DNA of 64,000 nt from assembly GCF_013385635.1 (NCBI RefSeq), contig NZ_JACAPR010000010.1, forward strand, positions 682,001 through 746,000. The letters run 5' to 3'. A program made the position numbers and the translations under genes. The notes below the pieces were generated by a model. That model was not told the origin of the DNA. It ran no database searches and was given only the letters and a program-made list of their open reading frames with translations. Of the stretch, positions 49,731-58,785 are shown one piece after another. This DNA is from Pseudomonas gingeri. GTDB taxonomy: Bacteria > Pseudomonadota > Gammaproteobacteria > Pseudomonadales > Pseudomonadaceae. Each line of letters opens with the position of its first letter. The first letter of the stretch is position 1.

Positions 49731-49744
49731 GTTGCCTCTTGCTA

Positions 49745-51115
49745 TCAGCCGTTGACCCATTTGCGGGTATCGTCCAGGGCCATGCCGAATCGATCGAGCA
49801 GTGAGCGGACTTCGTTTTCCGAAATGATCAGGGGAGGGCAGAAGGCGATGGCATCGCCCATATTGCGGGTGATCATGCCATGCTCCTGGGCGCGTCCCGC
49901 GAGGAAGCGTCCGAGGGTTCCTGGCGCTTCCAGAGGGGCCTTGGTGGCACGATCGGCAACCAACTCGACAGCGGCGATCAGGCCGGCGCCACGTACTTCA
50001 CCGACCAGCGGGTGATCGCTGAAGTCCTGCAGGCCACGACGGAGGATTTCGCCCATGTGCGCAGCGTGGGCGACGAGGTTTTCCTCATCGATGATCTTCA
50101 GGTTTTCCAGCGCGACAGCGGCCGCGACCGGGTGGCCGCCGCCGGTAAAGCCGTGACCCAGGGCGCCGAATGCCTTGGTCTGGTCGGCGATGCCCTGGTA
50201 CACCCGATCATTGATCAGAATGGCCGAGATCGGTTGATAGGACGAAGAGAGCTGTTTGGACAGGATCATGATGTCCGGGTTGATGTCGTAGGTCTGGCTG
50301 CCGAACATGTTCCCGGTACGACCAAAACCGCAGATCACCTCGTCCGCGACAACCAGGATGTCGTGCTTGCGGCACACCTTCTGGATTTTCTCCCAGTAGG
50401 TACGCGGCGGCACGATCACACCGCCCGCGCCCATCAACGGCTCGCCGACGAACGCGGCAATGGTCTCCGGGCCTTCGTGGACGATCAAGGCATCGAGTTC
50501 GGCCGCCAGGCGATCGGCAAACTGTTCTTCGGTTTCACCTGGCAGGGCGTTGCGGTAATGGTGTGGGTTGCCCACATGCAGGAAGCCGGGGAGCGGCACA
50601 TCGAAGCCGCGCTGGTTGGCCGACAGGCCGGTCAGGCTGGCGCTGGCCAGGGTGATGCCGTGATAGCCGCCGATGCGGCTGATGAACTTCTTGCGCGCCG
50701 GCTTGCCCTGGGCATTGTTGAGATACCAGACCAGCTTGATCACGGTGTCGTTGGCTTCCGAGCCGGAGTTGGTGAAGAACACCTTGCTCATGGGCACCGG
50801 TGCCATGTCGATCAGTTTCTCGGCCAGCTGGATGCTCGGCGAATGCGATTTGTGGCCGAACAGGTGGTAGAACGGCAGTGTCGACATCTGCTTTTCGGCA
50901 GCGGCGACCAGGCGCTTGTTGCTGAACCCCAGCGCCGCGCTCCAAAGCCCCGCCATGGCCTCGATGTAAGGCTTGCCGTCCTCGTCAAAGACGAAAACCC
51001 CTTCACCCCGTTCAATGATCAGTGGGCCGACTTCCTGGTGGGCCCTGGCATTGGTGTAGGGGTGCAGGTGGTGGAGCATATCTTTCTGGGCCAAGGTGGA
51101 GCGTGTCTTGTTCAT
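49745..51115 (-). CDS. Class III omega-aminotransferase (SpuC/PuuE-like)
   Basis: 456 residues from the ATG at 51115 (MNKTRSTLAQKDMLHHLHPY). PLP class III motifs: VFFTNSGSEANDTVIKLVWY, VVADEVICGFGRTGNMFGSQ with the PLP-contacting Asp, the Schiff-base Lys in MILSKQLSSSYQP and HGFTGGGHPVAAAVALEN. It resembles Pseudomonas SpuC (putrescine-pyruvate transaminase) and beta-alanine or GABA transaminases. It would convert the imported amine to an aldehyde for the dehydrogenase at 42823. A GntR operator lies 45 bp ahead of the start. Confidence 0.88.
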   Translation of the reverse strand: MNKTRSTLAQKDMLHHLHPYTNARAHQEVGPLIIERGEGVFVFDEDGKPYIEAMAGLWSAALGFSNKRLVAAAEKQMSTLPFYHLFGHKSHSPSIQLAEKLIDMAPVPMSKVFFTNSGSEANDTVIKLVWYLNNAQGKPARKKFISRIGGYHGITLASASLTGLSANQRGFDVPLPGFLHVGNPHHYRNALPGETEEQFADRLAAELDALIVHEGPETIAAFVGEPLMGAGGVIVPPRTYWEKIQKVCRKHDILVVADEVICGFGRTGNMFGSQTYDINPDIMILSKQLSSSYQPISAILINDRVYQGIADQTKAFGALGHGFTGGGHPVAAAVALENLKIIDEENLVAHAAHMGEILRRGLQDFSDHPLVGEVRGAGLIAAVELVADRATKAPLEAPGTLGRFLAGRAQEHGMITRNMGDAIAFCPPLIISENEVRSLLDRFGMALDDTRKWVNG

Positions 51116-51159
51116 GGTCTTCTCGCTGGTTGGGGGAACGACACATGAATCATAATGCA

Positions 51160-51169
51160 TGATGCATCA
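51160..51169. promoter_or_regulatory. GntR operator, aminotransferase promoter
   Basis: TGATGCATCA within TGCATGATGCATCATG. A TATGAT -10-like box on the minus strand (51149-51154) lies just downstream, so a bound repressor would block the promoter. A separate inverted repeat (CAGGTTG/CAACCTG) at 51225-51242 lies nearer the gntR gene; its role is unclear. Confidence 0.7.
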
Positions 51170-51274
51170 TGTTGTGTAGCTGGTTTTTTCTCCGTGAAAC
51201 CGCGATGATGTGGCCTGCTGCGGTCAGGTTGTCCCCAACCTGCCAAATAGAGCCTTCCTTCACTCGGATCTGAT

Positions 51275-51940
51275 ATGAGCTATCCAATCGGCGAAATTAA
51301 ACACGCGTATCTAGGCACCAGCGTTTATTCCTCGCTGCGAGAAGCCTTGGTCACCGGCAGGCTCAAACCAGACGACAAACTGCGGATTCGCGACCTGGCT
51401 ACCCAGCTGGGTACCAGCGTTACACCTGTGCGCGACGCCATCCTGCAACTCGCCAAGGAACAGGCGCTGGTCATGCGGACCCCGAAAGACATCCGCGTGC
51501 CTTCCCTGACTCGCCAGCAATACCTGGAAATCCGTTTGGTACGCCTGGCCCTGGAAGGGTTGGCCGCCGAATCGGCTGCCGCGATGGTGACCGATGAAGA
51601 CCTGCAGCGGATCGAAGACAACATCCGGGCAAATGTCGACGCCATCCAGCGCGAGGACATGGCCGAGGCGCTGAAGCTCAACCAGGCGTTTCACTTCTTC
51701 TTTGCCGACATCGCCCAGATGCCGCTGCTGCGTGGCTTTCTCGACAGCCTGTGGATGCGCACGGGCCCGCTGCTGGCCCTGGCCTACGACCACTTTTCGG
51801 AGCGGGTCGCGATCGAACACCACTGGGAGGTGCTGGCGGCGCTCAAGGCGCGCAATGGAGCTGCCGCCAGGCAGGCCATTTGCACGGATATTCTCGACGG
51901 CAACGAGATGATGCTCGAATTTATCGAGTCGCAGGTGTGA
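51275..51940 (+). CDS. GntR-family (FCD) regulator of the amine cluster
   Basis: 221 residues. The N-terminal winged helix (SSLREALVTGRLKPDDKLRI; TQLGTSVTPVRDAILQLAKE) is followed by an all-helical FCD domain with LRLVRLALEG-type sequence, LNQAFHFFFADIAQMPLLRG and late metal-type His in IEHHWEVLAALKARN. It is divergent from the aminotransferase gene, with a TGATGCATCA operator between them; two more operators control the transporter and SDR-gabD operons. Repression relieved by a pathway intermediate is expected. Confidence 0.9.
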   Translation: MSYPIGEIKHAYLGTSVYSSLREALVTGRLKPDDKLRIRDLATQLGTSVTPVRDAILQLAKEQALVMRTPKDIRVPSLTRQQYLEIRLVRLALEGLAAESAAAMVTDEDLQRIEDNIRANVDAIQREDMAEALKLNQAFHFFFADIAQMPLLRGFLDSLWMRTGPLLALAYDHFSERVAIEHHWEVLAALKARNGAAARQAICTDILDGNEMMLEFIESQV

Positions 51941-52128
51941 GGCGAAAAGGTTGTGAACCGCTACCGAGGGCGGCTTTAGGACCGTAGGCCGGGCACCAAG
52001 TCGTCACGGCTGCTGCCGCCATTTCCGGTGGCAGGCCGTTTCCATTCGTAGCATCCCCCCGATAACGCCCACCCTCCAGCCGTCCCCGCCAAAACCACTT
52101 CCCATAATGTGGCATCCGGTAACGACTC

Positions 52129-52143
52129 GCACCGTCCGGGTGC
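52129..52143. promoter_or_regulatory. NtrC binding site
   Basis: GCACCGTCCGGGTGC matches GCACC-N5-GGTGC exactly, and one more base pairs on each side. It is about 80 bp upstream of the sigma-54-like promoter at 52211-52226. Between the gntR stop at 51940 and this site I see no gene and no convincing terminator. Confidence 0.7.
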
Positions 52144-52210
52144 GATTGTTGGTCCGAAAATCGGCATTTTCCAGACAATAAAATTCAAACGAAGACGATA
52201 AATCGTATCG

Positions 52211-52226
52211 TGGCACGGTATTAGCT
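52211..52226 (+). promoter_or_regulatory. Sigma-54-like promoter of the amino-acid ABC/oxoprolinase operon
   Basis: TGGCACGGTATTAGCT has a perfect -24 and GG-N10-GC spacing, with one mismatch in the -12 (TAGCT for TTGCT). Together with the NtrC site this predicts induction under nitrogen limitation. Confidence 0.62.
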
Positions 52227-52241
52227 TACTGGTTAAATCAT

Positions 52242-52256
52242 GATTGTTGAACAATC
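52242..52256. promoter_or_regulatory. Palindromic operator at the transcription start
   Basis: GATTGTTGAACAATC is a 15-bp perfect palindrome with a central G. The TTGT-N3-ACAA core is typical of GntR-family sites, so the regulator at 54759 is the likely ligand. It lies just downstream of the predicted start of the sigma-54-like promoter. Confidence 0.6.
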
Positions 52257-52294
52257 GTGAATTCCATCTGGCTGTACCCACCGAGGATACGAAC

Positions 52295-53149
52295 ATGCAA
52301 AAAGCACTGACCGGCAAGAAAACCACGCGCCACCTGGTGGGGGCGCTGGCCCTGGCTTGCGTGGCCCCGCTGCTGTCCGCGGCGGAAATCAAGGGCACGC
52401 TCAAGCAGGGCGAGCTGTCGGTCGGTTCCGACCTGACCTATCCGCCCTATACCTACCTCGAGCAAAAGCAGCCCGCCGGTTTCGACCCCGAGTTCATGCA
52501 GTTGATAGGCAAGCAACTGGGGCTGACGCCGCGCTTTCTCGACACTCGTTTTGCCAACCTGATTCTCGGCGTCAATGCCCAGCGTTTCGACGTGGTCGCC
52601 TCGGCGTTGTATGTCACCCCGGAACGCGCCAAGCAGGTGGATTTTCTCAGCTACCTGAAGACCGGTTCTTCACTGATGGTGCTCACTTCCAGCGACTTGC
52701 GCCCGCAACGTCCGGAAGATCTCTGCGGCAAGCGCGTGGGCTCGATCAAGGGCGCGTCCTGGGTGCCCAAGCTCGCCAAGGTTTCCGCCGAGTACTGCCT
52801 GCCCGCGGGCAAGCCGGCGATCGACTCGCGTGAATTCCCGACCTCGCCGGAAGTGGCCCAGGCCCTGTTGGCCAAAGCGGTCGACGTGCAGATGGAAGAC
52901 CCCGCGGTCGCCAAGATCACCGTGCAGAAGCTGCAGGGCAAAACGCTGATCAGCTCCAGCGAACTGATCTATCCGGTGGTCATCGGCCTGGCCGTGCGCA
53001 AGGACAACCCGGCACTGCTGCAAGAGCTGACCACGGCACTCGCGCAGATCAAGCAGAACGGCAGCTACGGTCAGTTGCTGGCCCGTTACAACCTGGACGA
53101 ACCGACTGCCGGGGAAATCAGCGCGGCGCTGGGTACCACTGCGCCTTGA
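52295..53149 (+). CDS. Amino-acid ABC transporter binding protein (family 3)
   Basis: 284 residues from the ATG at 52295 (MQKALTGKKTTRHLVGALAL), with GAGG upstream; signal peptide ending LLSA-AE. Family 3 pattern: LSVGSDLTYPPYTYLEQKQP-AGFDPE, RFDVVASALYVTPERAKQVD and LCGKRVGSIKGASW. It binds a polar amino acid or derivative; the context with 5-oxoprolinase genes suggests pyroglutamate. It leads the operon, with its transporter next. Confidence 0.9.
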   Translation: MQKALTGKKTTRHLVGALALACVAPLLSAAEIKGTLKQGELSVGSDLTYPPYTYLEQKQPAGFDPEFMQLIGKQLGLTPRFLDTRFANLILGVNAQRFDVVASALYVTPERAKQVDFLSYLKTGSSLMVLTSSDLRPQRPEDLCGKRVGSIKGASWVPKLAKVSAEYCLPAGKPAIDSREFPTSPEVAQALLAKAVDVQMEDPAVAKITVQKLQGKTLISSSELIYPVVIGLAVRKDNPALLQELTTALAQIKQNGSYGQLLARYNLDEPTAGEISAALGTTAP

Positions 53150-53232
53150 GACAGTGCGCCGAGCGCAAACGGTAGCGGATTCATCGATGCTTTCCAGCTT
53201 GTGGAAAGCTCACGGTAACGCGGAGTAAGTAC

Positions 53233-54741
53233 ATGCAATTCGATTGGCACTACACCTTGGGTCTGTTGTGGAGCGGTGACTTCTGGCGCGCGGTAGCGAC
53301 GGTGGTCGAGCTGAGTCTGGAAACCTGGCTGCTGGGTATCGTCCTCGGCTTCTTCCTCGCCCTGGCGCGACAGTCACAACGACGTTTGCTGCGGGATGCG
53401 GCCGGCCTGTACATCTGGTTTTTCCGCAGCTTGCCGCTGCTGGTCCTGCTGATCTTCGTCTACAACCTGCCCCAGGTGTTCCCGTCCACCAGCGTGCTGC
53501 TGTCCAACCCGTATTCGGCGGGCCTGATCGCCCTGGTCCTCAGTGAGGCGGCGTATATCGCGGAGATCCATCGCGGTGGCCTGCTGGCCGTGGCCAAGGG
53601 GCAACTGGAGGCGGGCAAGGCCCTGGGCGTCGGCTATCGTGGTGTACAGCGCCTGATCGTGGTGCCCCAGGCATTGCGTGTTGCCCTGCCGACCCTGGCC
53701 AACGAGTACATCACCATCGTCAAGCTGACGTCGTTGGTCTCGGTGATTTCGTTATCGGAAATCCTCCTGGTGGGGCAACAGCTCTATACCCAGAACTTCC
53801 TGGTGATGGAGACCATGTTCGCCGTGGCCTTCTACTACGTGCTGATCGTCACGGTGTTCAGTCGCCTGCTGCGGGTACTGGAAAACCATCTGGACGTGAC
53901 CCGGCGCAAACCGAAGGGCATCGCCGCCGCCGAACTCGGGCAGGTGGCGACGAGCCGTGCTGCCGGCCAGGCCGAGCGGGGCGAGTTTGCCCTGGAGGCG
54001 CGGGGGGTACGCAAGTCCTATGGCGAGCTGGAGGTGCTCAAGGGCGTCGAGCTGAAGGTACGTTGGGGCGAGGTGGTGTCGATCATCGGGCCGTCGGGCT
54101 CGGGCAAGACCACGTTGATCCGCACCATGAACGGTCTGGAAAGCCTGGACCGTGGCGAGATCGTCCTGCAGGGCCAGCCCTTCCTGCGGGGTACCAAGGA
54201 GGCGGAGGGTGCGTTGGGTGACAAGGTGCATATGCGCGGTATCGTGCATGTCGGCATGGTCTTTCAGGGGTTCAACCTGTTCCCGCACAAGACCGCGCTG
54301 GAGAACGTCATGCTCGCGCCGGTCTATCACGCCCATGGTGGCGGCGATGAGTTGCGCCTGTTGAGCCTGGCGTTGTTGCGCAAGGTGGGCATGCTCGAAC
54401 ATGCCGGCAAGTACCCGCACCAGCTTTCCGGTGGGCAGCAGCAGCGCGTGGCGATTGCCCGGGCATTGGCCATGCGACCTTCGGTCATGCTGTTCGACGA
54501 GCCGACGTCGGCCCTGGACCCCGAGCTGGTGGGCGATGTCCTGGCAGTGATCGAGGACCTGGCCCGCGAAGGCATGACGATGGTGATCGTGACCCATGAA
54601 ATGAACTTCGCCTTCAAACTCTCGGACCGGGTGGTGTTCATGGAAGGCGGCGAGATCATCCAGAACGCCGCACCGCGGGAAATGCTGGAACAGCGCAGCG
54701 AACGCATGACCAAGTTCCTCAAAGACGTACAACTGGCGTGA
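53233..54741 (+). CDS. Fused amino-acid ABC permease-ATPase
   Basis: 502 residues joining two proteins that are usually separate. Residues about 1-220 are a HisM/GlnP-type permease (LIALVLSEAAYIAEIHRGGL; EAGKALGVGYRGVQRLIVVP). Residues about 255-500 are the ATPase: Walker A GPSGSGKT, signature LSGGQQQR, Walker B VMLFDEPTSALD, switch VTHEMNFA. A single such fusion can serve as homodimer for the whole membrane unit. It overlaps the next open frame by a few bases, so the operon continues into the GntR gene. Confidence 0.9.
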   Translation: MQFDWHYTLGLLWSGDFWRAVATVVELSLETWLLGIVLGFFLALARQSQRRLLRDAAGLYIWFFRSLPLLVLLIFVYNLPQVFPSTSVLLSNPYSAGLIALVLSEAAYIAEIHRGGLLAVAKGQLEAGKALGVGYRGVQRLIVVPQALRVALPTLANEYITIVKLTSLVSVISLSEILLVGQQLYTQNFLVMETMFAVAFYYVLIVTVFSRLLRVLENHLDVTRRKPKGIAAAELGQVATSRAAGQAERGEFALEARGVRKSYGELEVLKGVELKVRWGEVVSIIGPSGSGKTTLIRTMNGLESLDRGEIVLQGQPFLRGTKEAEGALGDKVHMRGIVHVGMVFQGFNLFPHKTALENVMLAPVYHAHGGGDELRLLSLALLRKVGMLEHAGKYPHQLSGGQQQRVAIARALAMRPSVMLFDEPTSALDPELVGDVLAVIEDLAREGMTMVIVTHEMNFAFKLSDRVVFMEGGEIIQNAAPREMLEQRSERMTKFLKDVQLA

Positions 54742-54758
54742 GCCGAGGGAGTGCAACC

Positions 54759-55424
54759 GTGAGTCAATCCAAGGAAAAAAGCCTGTCGCTACCGGACCAG
54801 GTCGCCATCGAGCTGCGTGAAGACATCATCGGCGGGCGTCTGCTGCCGGGCATGCCGCTGGTGGAAAGCGAGCTGGTCAATGCCTACAACGCCTCGCGCA
54901 ACACGGTACGCGAGGCCCTGCACCAGTTGGGCCGCGAGGGCCTGACCAGTTATGTGCGCAACAAGGGCGTGATGGTGCGCCGGCTGGGTGTCGATGAAGT
55001 GCGCGACATTTTCAAGGTGCGCCGCACCCTCGAATTGCAGGCCATCGCCATGAGCAAGCCGCTGCGCGAGTACCAGTCCGACCTGATGCTCGAAGCCATC
55101 GAGGCGGCGCAACTGGCACAGGACCGTGAGAACTGGCAGGCCTTCGGTACCCACAGCCTGCGTTTTCACCAACATATCGTCGGGCTGATGCGCAGCCCGC
55201 TGTTCGACGAATTCTTCACCCATGTGGCGGCGCAGATGCGCCTGGTGTTTTCCAACGCGCCCAGCGAGGAAACCTTCCAGAAACCCTGGCTGGAACGTGA
55301 CCGGCACATTCACGACCTGCTGGGCGATGGCCGCAAGAAGGAAGCCGAAGAAGCCATGAGCAGCTACCTCAACGACTCCGAACTGGTGCTGCTGGACATC
55401 CTCAGCAGCATCCCCAAACACTGA
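54759..55424 (+). CDS. GntR-family (FCD) regulator
   Basis: 221 residues from a GTG at 54759, chosen because GAGGGAG lies 8 nt upstream; a GTG at 54738 has no good site. The winged helix (VAIELREDIIGGRLLPGMPL; NAYNASRNTVREALHQLGRE) is followed by an FCD domain with THSLRFHQHIVGLMRSPLF and late WLERDRHIHDLLG. It lies inside the operon it probably regulates; the operator candidate is at 52242-52256. Confidence 0.88.
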   Translation: MSQSKEKSLSLPDQVAIELREDIIGGRLLPGMPLVESELVNAYNASRNTVREALHQLGREGLTSYVRNKGVMVRRLGVDEVRDIFKVRRTLELQAIAMSKPLREYQSDLMLEAIEAAQLAQDRENWQAFGTHSLRFHQHIVGLMRSPLFDEFFTHVAAQMRLVFSNAPSEETFQKPWLERDRHIHDLLGDGRKKEAEEAMSSYLNDSELVLLDILSSIPKH

Positions 55425-55438
55425 AGAGAGGAACCACC

Positions 55439-56290
55439 ATGTACAAGGATTATCCAGCGGCCTATCAGGTCAGCAAAGGCGCCGCCCTGCAGGTCGACAA
55501 AGCCTTTTATGAACGTGTGCGGGACAGCCGGGAAGGGCGCAAGCTGGTCGAGCAATTCGAAGTGCCGATTCGCACCGGCCGCGCCTGGAAGGTCAAGGCC
55601 GGTCAGGTGTTTCGCGTGACGACCCCGGTCGGCCCACAGGTCGGCGACTTCAACGTGTGGAACGCCAACGATCCCCGTGAACGCATGTGGGCCGCCCGTA
55701 CCCGCCAACTGCAGGGCGCCCACGTCACCACCCATGACCGCCTGTGGTCGAACCTGCCGTTCCTGCGGCCGATGGTCACCATCACCGATGACAGCCTGGC
55801 CGACTACGGCATCGACGAACATGGTGGCCGCCTCCACGACCTGCTGGGCACCCGCTGCGATCCCTACGTCAACAAGATGCTCACCGGCGAGGACTTCCAT
55901 CATCACTGTCACTCCAACCTGACCCGCGCCGTGCTGCCCCATGGCCTGACCGAGTTCGACGTGCACGATGTGCTGAATATCTTCCAGTGCACCGGCCTCA
56001 ATCACGATGACATGTACTTCATGAAAGCCTGCCCGGCGAAGCAGGGCGACTACCTGGAGTTCTTCGCCGAAATCGATCTGCTGTGCGCGCTGTCCACCTG
56101 CCCGGGTGGCGACCTGTCGTTGCCGATGTGGGGTCCCGATGCCGAAGACCCGCTAAAGGTCTGCCGCCCGCTGGGCGTGGAAATCTACAGTCTCGACGAG
56201 TCGCTGCTGGAAGGCTGGAAGCAGCCTGAACGCGCCAGCTACAACGGCAACCATGGCCTGCTGATCCCCAAGGCCGAGTGGGAAAAGTAA
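55439..56290 (+). CDS. DUF1989 (urea carboxylase-associated) family protein
   Basis: 283 residues. DUF1989 motifs: [46 protein letters not shown] and a Cys/His-rich stretch with [13 protein letters not shown] plus [10 protein letters not shown], which suggests a bound metal. The family is associated with urea carboxylase and allophanate hydrolase genes, and its chemistry is poorly known. Here it sits between a GntR gene and PxpABC, 14 bp after the former. A substrate that yields oxoproline or an amide is possible. Confidence 0.85.
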   Translation: MYKDYPAAYQVSKGAALQVDKAFYERVRDSREGRKLVEQFEVPIRTGRAWKVKAGQVFRVTTPVGPQVGDFNVWNANDPRERMWAARTRQLQGAHVTTHDRLWSNLPFLRPMVTITDDSLADYGIDEHGGRLHDLLGTRCDPYVNKMLTGEDFHHHCHSNLTRAVLPHGLTEFDVHDVLNIFQCTGLNHDDMYFMKACPAKQGDYLEFFAEIDLLCALSTCPGGDLSLPMWGPDAEDPLKVCRPLGVEIYSLDESLLEGWKQPERASYNGNHGLLIPKAEWEK

Positions 56291-56308
56291 CGGCAGGGCA
56301 CCTCTCCA

Positions 56309-56336
56309 CCCGGGGCTCACCGGCCCCGGGGGTTTT
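56309..56336 (+). terminator. GC-rich hairpin with short T-run, plus nearby palindrome
   Basis: CCGGGGC and GCCCCGG pair around a short loop, followed by GGTTTT. It lies 19 bp after the DUF1989 gene and may lower read-through into pxpA. A perfect palindrome, TGGCTGTACAGCCA (56343-56356), follows just before pxpA and could be a GntR site. Confidence 0.55.
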
Positions 56337-56369
56337 GCAGTTTGGCTGTACAGCCAGGAATCCATAACA

Positions 56370-57122
56370 ATGACGATACCCTTACTCAATTGCGATATCG
56401 GTGAAAGCTTCGGCGCCTGGACCATGGGCTGCGACGCCGACATCATGCCCTTTATCGATTGCGCCAACATTGCCTGCGGTTTCCACGCCTCCGACCCCAG
56501 CATCATGCGCAAGACCGTGACCCTGGCACTGGCCCACGAAGTTCGCATCGGTGCCCATCCGGCCTACCCGGACCTGGTCGGTTTCGGTCGCCGCTCGATG
56601 AGCTGCTCACCGCAGGAAGTCGAAGATCTGATGCTCTACCAGATCGGTGCGCTGGACGGTATCTGTCGCGCCCAGGGCGGCAAGGTGCAGTACGTCAAGC
56701 CCCACGGTGCGCTGTACAACGACATGATGCGCAATGCCCAGCAACTGCGTGCGGTGTTCAAGGCCGTGGCCGCCTATGAGGGTGAATTGCGGCTGATGCT
56801 GATGGCTCAGCGTGACAACGGCACGGCCCTGGCCCTGAGCGAGGAGTTCGGCGTACCGCTGTGGTTCGAGGCCTTTGCCGATCGCGCCTACGATCCGAGC
56901 GGGCATCTGGTCTCTCGAAGCGTGCGCGGCGCGGTTCATCATGATCCGGAACGGGTGATCAACCAGGCCGTGACCCTGGCCCGTGGCGAAGACCTGGTCG
57001 CCAGTGATGGCAGTGCCCTGAACCTGCAGGTCGATACGATCTGCGTGCATGGCGACAACGAGAGTTCTATCGCCGCCGTGCAGCGTATTCGCCTGGCCCT
57101 CGGGGAGCTGCGGTCGGTATGA
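56370..57122 (+). CDS. pxpA: 5-oxoprolinase subunit A (LamB/YcsF)
   Basis: 250 residues. It starts with the family signature [13 protein letters not shown], followed by [29 protein letters not shown] and [11 protein letters not shown]. With PxpB and PxpC it forms the ATP-dependent bacterial 5-oxoprolinase that opens pyroglutamate to glutamate. It overlaps pxpB by 4 bases. Confidence 0.92.
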   Translation: MTIPLLNCDIGESFGAWTMGCDADIMPFIDCANIACGFHASDPSIMRKTVTLALAHEVRIGAHPAYPDLVGFGRRSMSCSPQEVEDLMLYQIGALDGICRAQGGKVQYVKPHGALYNDMMRNAQQLRAVFKAVAAYEGELRLMLMAQRDNGTALALSEEFGVPLWFEAFADRAYDPSGHLVSRSVRGAVHHDPERVINQAVTLARGEDLVASDGSALNLQVDTICVHGDNESSIAAVQRIRLALGELRSV

Positions 57123-57823
57123 GGATTCGCATTGAAATCGTTGCCATTGACTGCCTGATGGTGCGGTTGTTCGACGCCATCGATGAGGCCAATATGCCGT
57201 GGATGCTGGCGGCCTCGCTGCGTCTGCGCGAGCGTTTCGGTCGTGGTCTGATTGACCTGGTACCGTCCTACACCACGCTGATGGTGCACTACGACCTGCG
57301 CCAGTTGCTGGCGGCGCAGGCCCGGCAGTTGATCGCCGAGGCGCTCGACGGCTTGCAGCCGGATGTCGGTAGCAGTGGTCGCAGTCACAGCCTGCCGACC
57401 TGGTATGACCTCAAGGTGGGGCCCGAACTCCAGCGGCTGGCGCAGCGCAGCGGGTTGTCGGTCAATGAGGTGATCGAGCGTCACAGCCGCCACGAGTATC
57501 AGGTTTTTGCCCTGGGTTTTGTCCCCGGTTTTGCCTTTATGGGCCTGGTCGAGGAAAGCCTCGCCAGCCCGCGACTGAGCACACCGCGCAAGCGTGTGGC
57601 GGCCGGTAGCGTCGGTATCGCCGAGCGCCAGACCGCCGCCTACCCGCAAGTTTCTCCCGGTGGCTGGAACCTGATCGGGCGCACGCCGGTGAAGCTGTTC
57701 GATCATTCGCTGGAGGGCTACAGCCTGCTGCAACCGGGCGACCGGGTGCGTTTCGAGGCGGTCAGCCATCATGAGTTCATCCGCCTGGGTGGCGACGACA
57801 CACCACTGGAGGCCTTGGCATGA
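57119..57823 (+). CDS. pxpB: 5-oxoprolinase subunit B (KipI-like)
   Basis: 234 residues of the allophanate-hydrolase subunit 1/KipI family: [65 protein letters not shown]. It is coupled by 4-base overlaps to pxpA and pxpC. The PGFAFMG and SPGGW motifs fit oxoprolinase subunits and also urea-amidolyase relatives. Confidence 0.9.
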   Translation: MRIRIEIVAIDCLMVRLFDAIDEANMPWMLAASLRLRERFGRGLIDLVPSYTTLMVHYDLRQLLAAQARQLIAEALDGLQPDVGSSGRSHSLPTWYDLKVGPELQRLAQRSGLSVNEVIERHSRHEYQVFALGFVPGFAFMGLVEESLASPRLSTPRKRVAAGSVGIAERQTAAYPQVSPGGWNLIGRTPVKLFDHSLEGYSLLQPGDRVRFEAVSHHEFIRLGGDDTPLEALA

Positions 57824-58737
57824 GTGGCTTGCAGGTAGAACGCAGTACCCCCCTGGTGCTGCTGCAGGACGCTGGCCGTTTCGGCATTCGCCAGCTCGGC
57901 GTGACCCAGGGCGGCGGCGCCGATTGGATCTCGATGTCCTGGGCCAACTGGCTGCTGGGTAATGCGCTGGAGGCGGCGGTGATCGAGATCACCCTCGGCG
58001 GCCTGGAACTGATTGCCCAGGAAGATGCCTGTCTGGCCCTGGCGGGTGCCGACCTCGGCGCCCGTCTCGACGGCCAGCCGCTGCAACCCTGGCGCAGTTT
58101 TCTGGTGCGCCGTGGTCAGCGCCTGGTCTTCAGTCAACCGATCCAGGGCGCGCGCGCCTACCTGGCGGCTCCCGGTGGTTTCGATGCGACACCCGTCATG
58201 GGCAGCAAGGCCACTGTGTGCCGTGAAGGCCTGGGTGGTCTCGACGGTGCGGGGTTGGCGCTGGCGGCGGGTGATCGGCTGGTCTGGTCCGGCACTTCGC
58301 CGCAACCGCGGGAGCTGGAGGCGGGCCGTATCCCTGACCTGGTTTCGACCCGACCGCTGGAAACCGTGCTGGGGGCGCAGATCGCCGACTTCGCCGGGCA
58401 GAGTCTGTTCGATGCCTTCAACAGCCCCTGGCAAGTCGATTCGAGAGCCGACCGCATGGGCGTGCGCCTGCTCGGGCCGACTTTGCACTACCAGGGCAAG
58501 GCGCTGATCTCCGAGGGTATTCCGCTGGGCGCTATCCAGGTGCCGCCGGACGGCCAGCCGATCATCCTGCTCAACGATCGCCAGACCATCGGCGGCTATC
58601 CACGCCTGGGGGCCCTGACCCCGCGCTCGCTGGCCCGCCTGGCGCAGTGCCTGCCGGGTGACAGCCTGCGGCTGGCGCCGGTGGTCCAGGCGGTTGCGCA
58701 GGAGCAGCACCTGCGTTTCCTCGCGCAATGGCATTGA
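57820..58737 (+). CDS. pxpC: 5-oxoprolinase subunit C (KipA-like)
   Basis: 305 residues of the biotin-dependent carboxyltransferase/KipA family: VLLQDAGRFGIRQLGVTQGG-GADWIS, RAYLAAPGGFDATPVMGSKA, then the late LISEGIPLGAIQVPPDGQPI and LLNDRQTIGGYPRLGALTPR, which are strong family signatures. It is the last gene of the operon. Confidence 0.92.
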   Translation: MSGLQVERSTPLVLLQDAGRFGIRQLGVTQGGGADWISMSWANWLLGNALEAAVIEITLGGLELIAQEDACLALAGADLGARLDGQPLQPWRSFLVRRGQRLVFSQPIQGARAYLAAPGGFDATPVMGSKATVCREGLGGLDGAGLALAAGDRLVWSGTSPQPRELEAGRIPDLVSTRPLETVLGAQIADFAGQSLFDAFNSPWQVDSRADRMGVRLLGPTLHYQGKALISEGIPLGAIQVPPDGQPIILLNDRQTIGGYPRLGALTPRSLARLAQCLPGDSLRLAPVVQAVAQEQHLRFLAQWH

Positions 58738-58785
58738 CGCCAACCCATGCCGCCACGTCCGCTGTCCGGGCGTGGTGGCGCGCAT

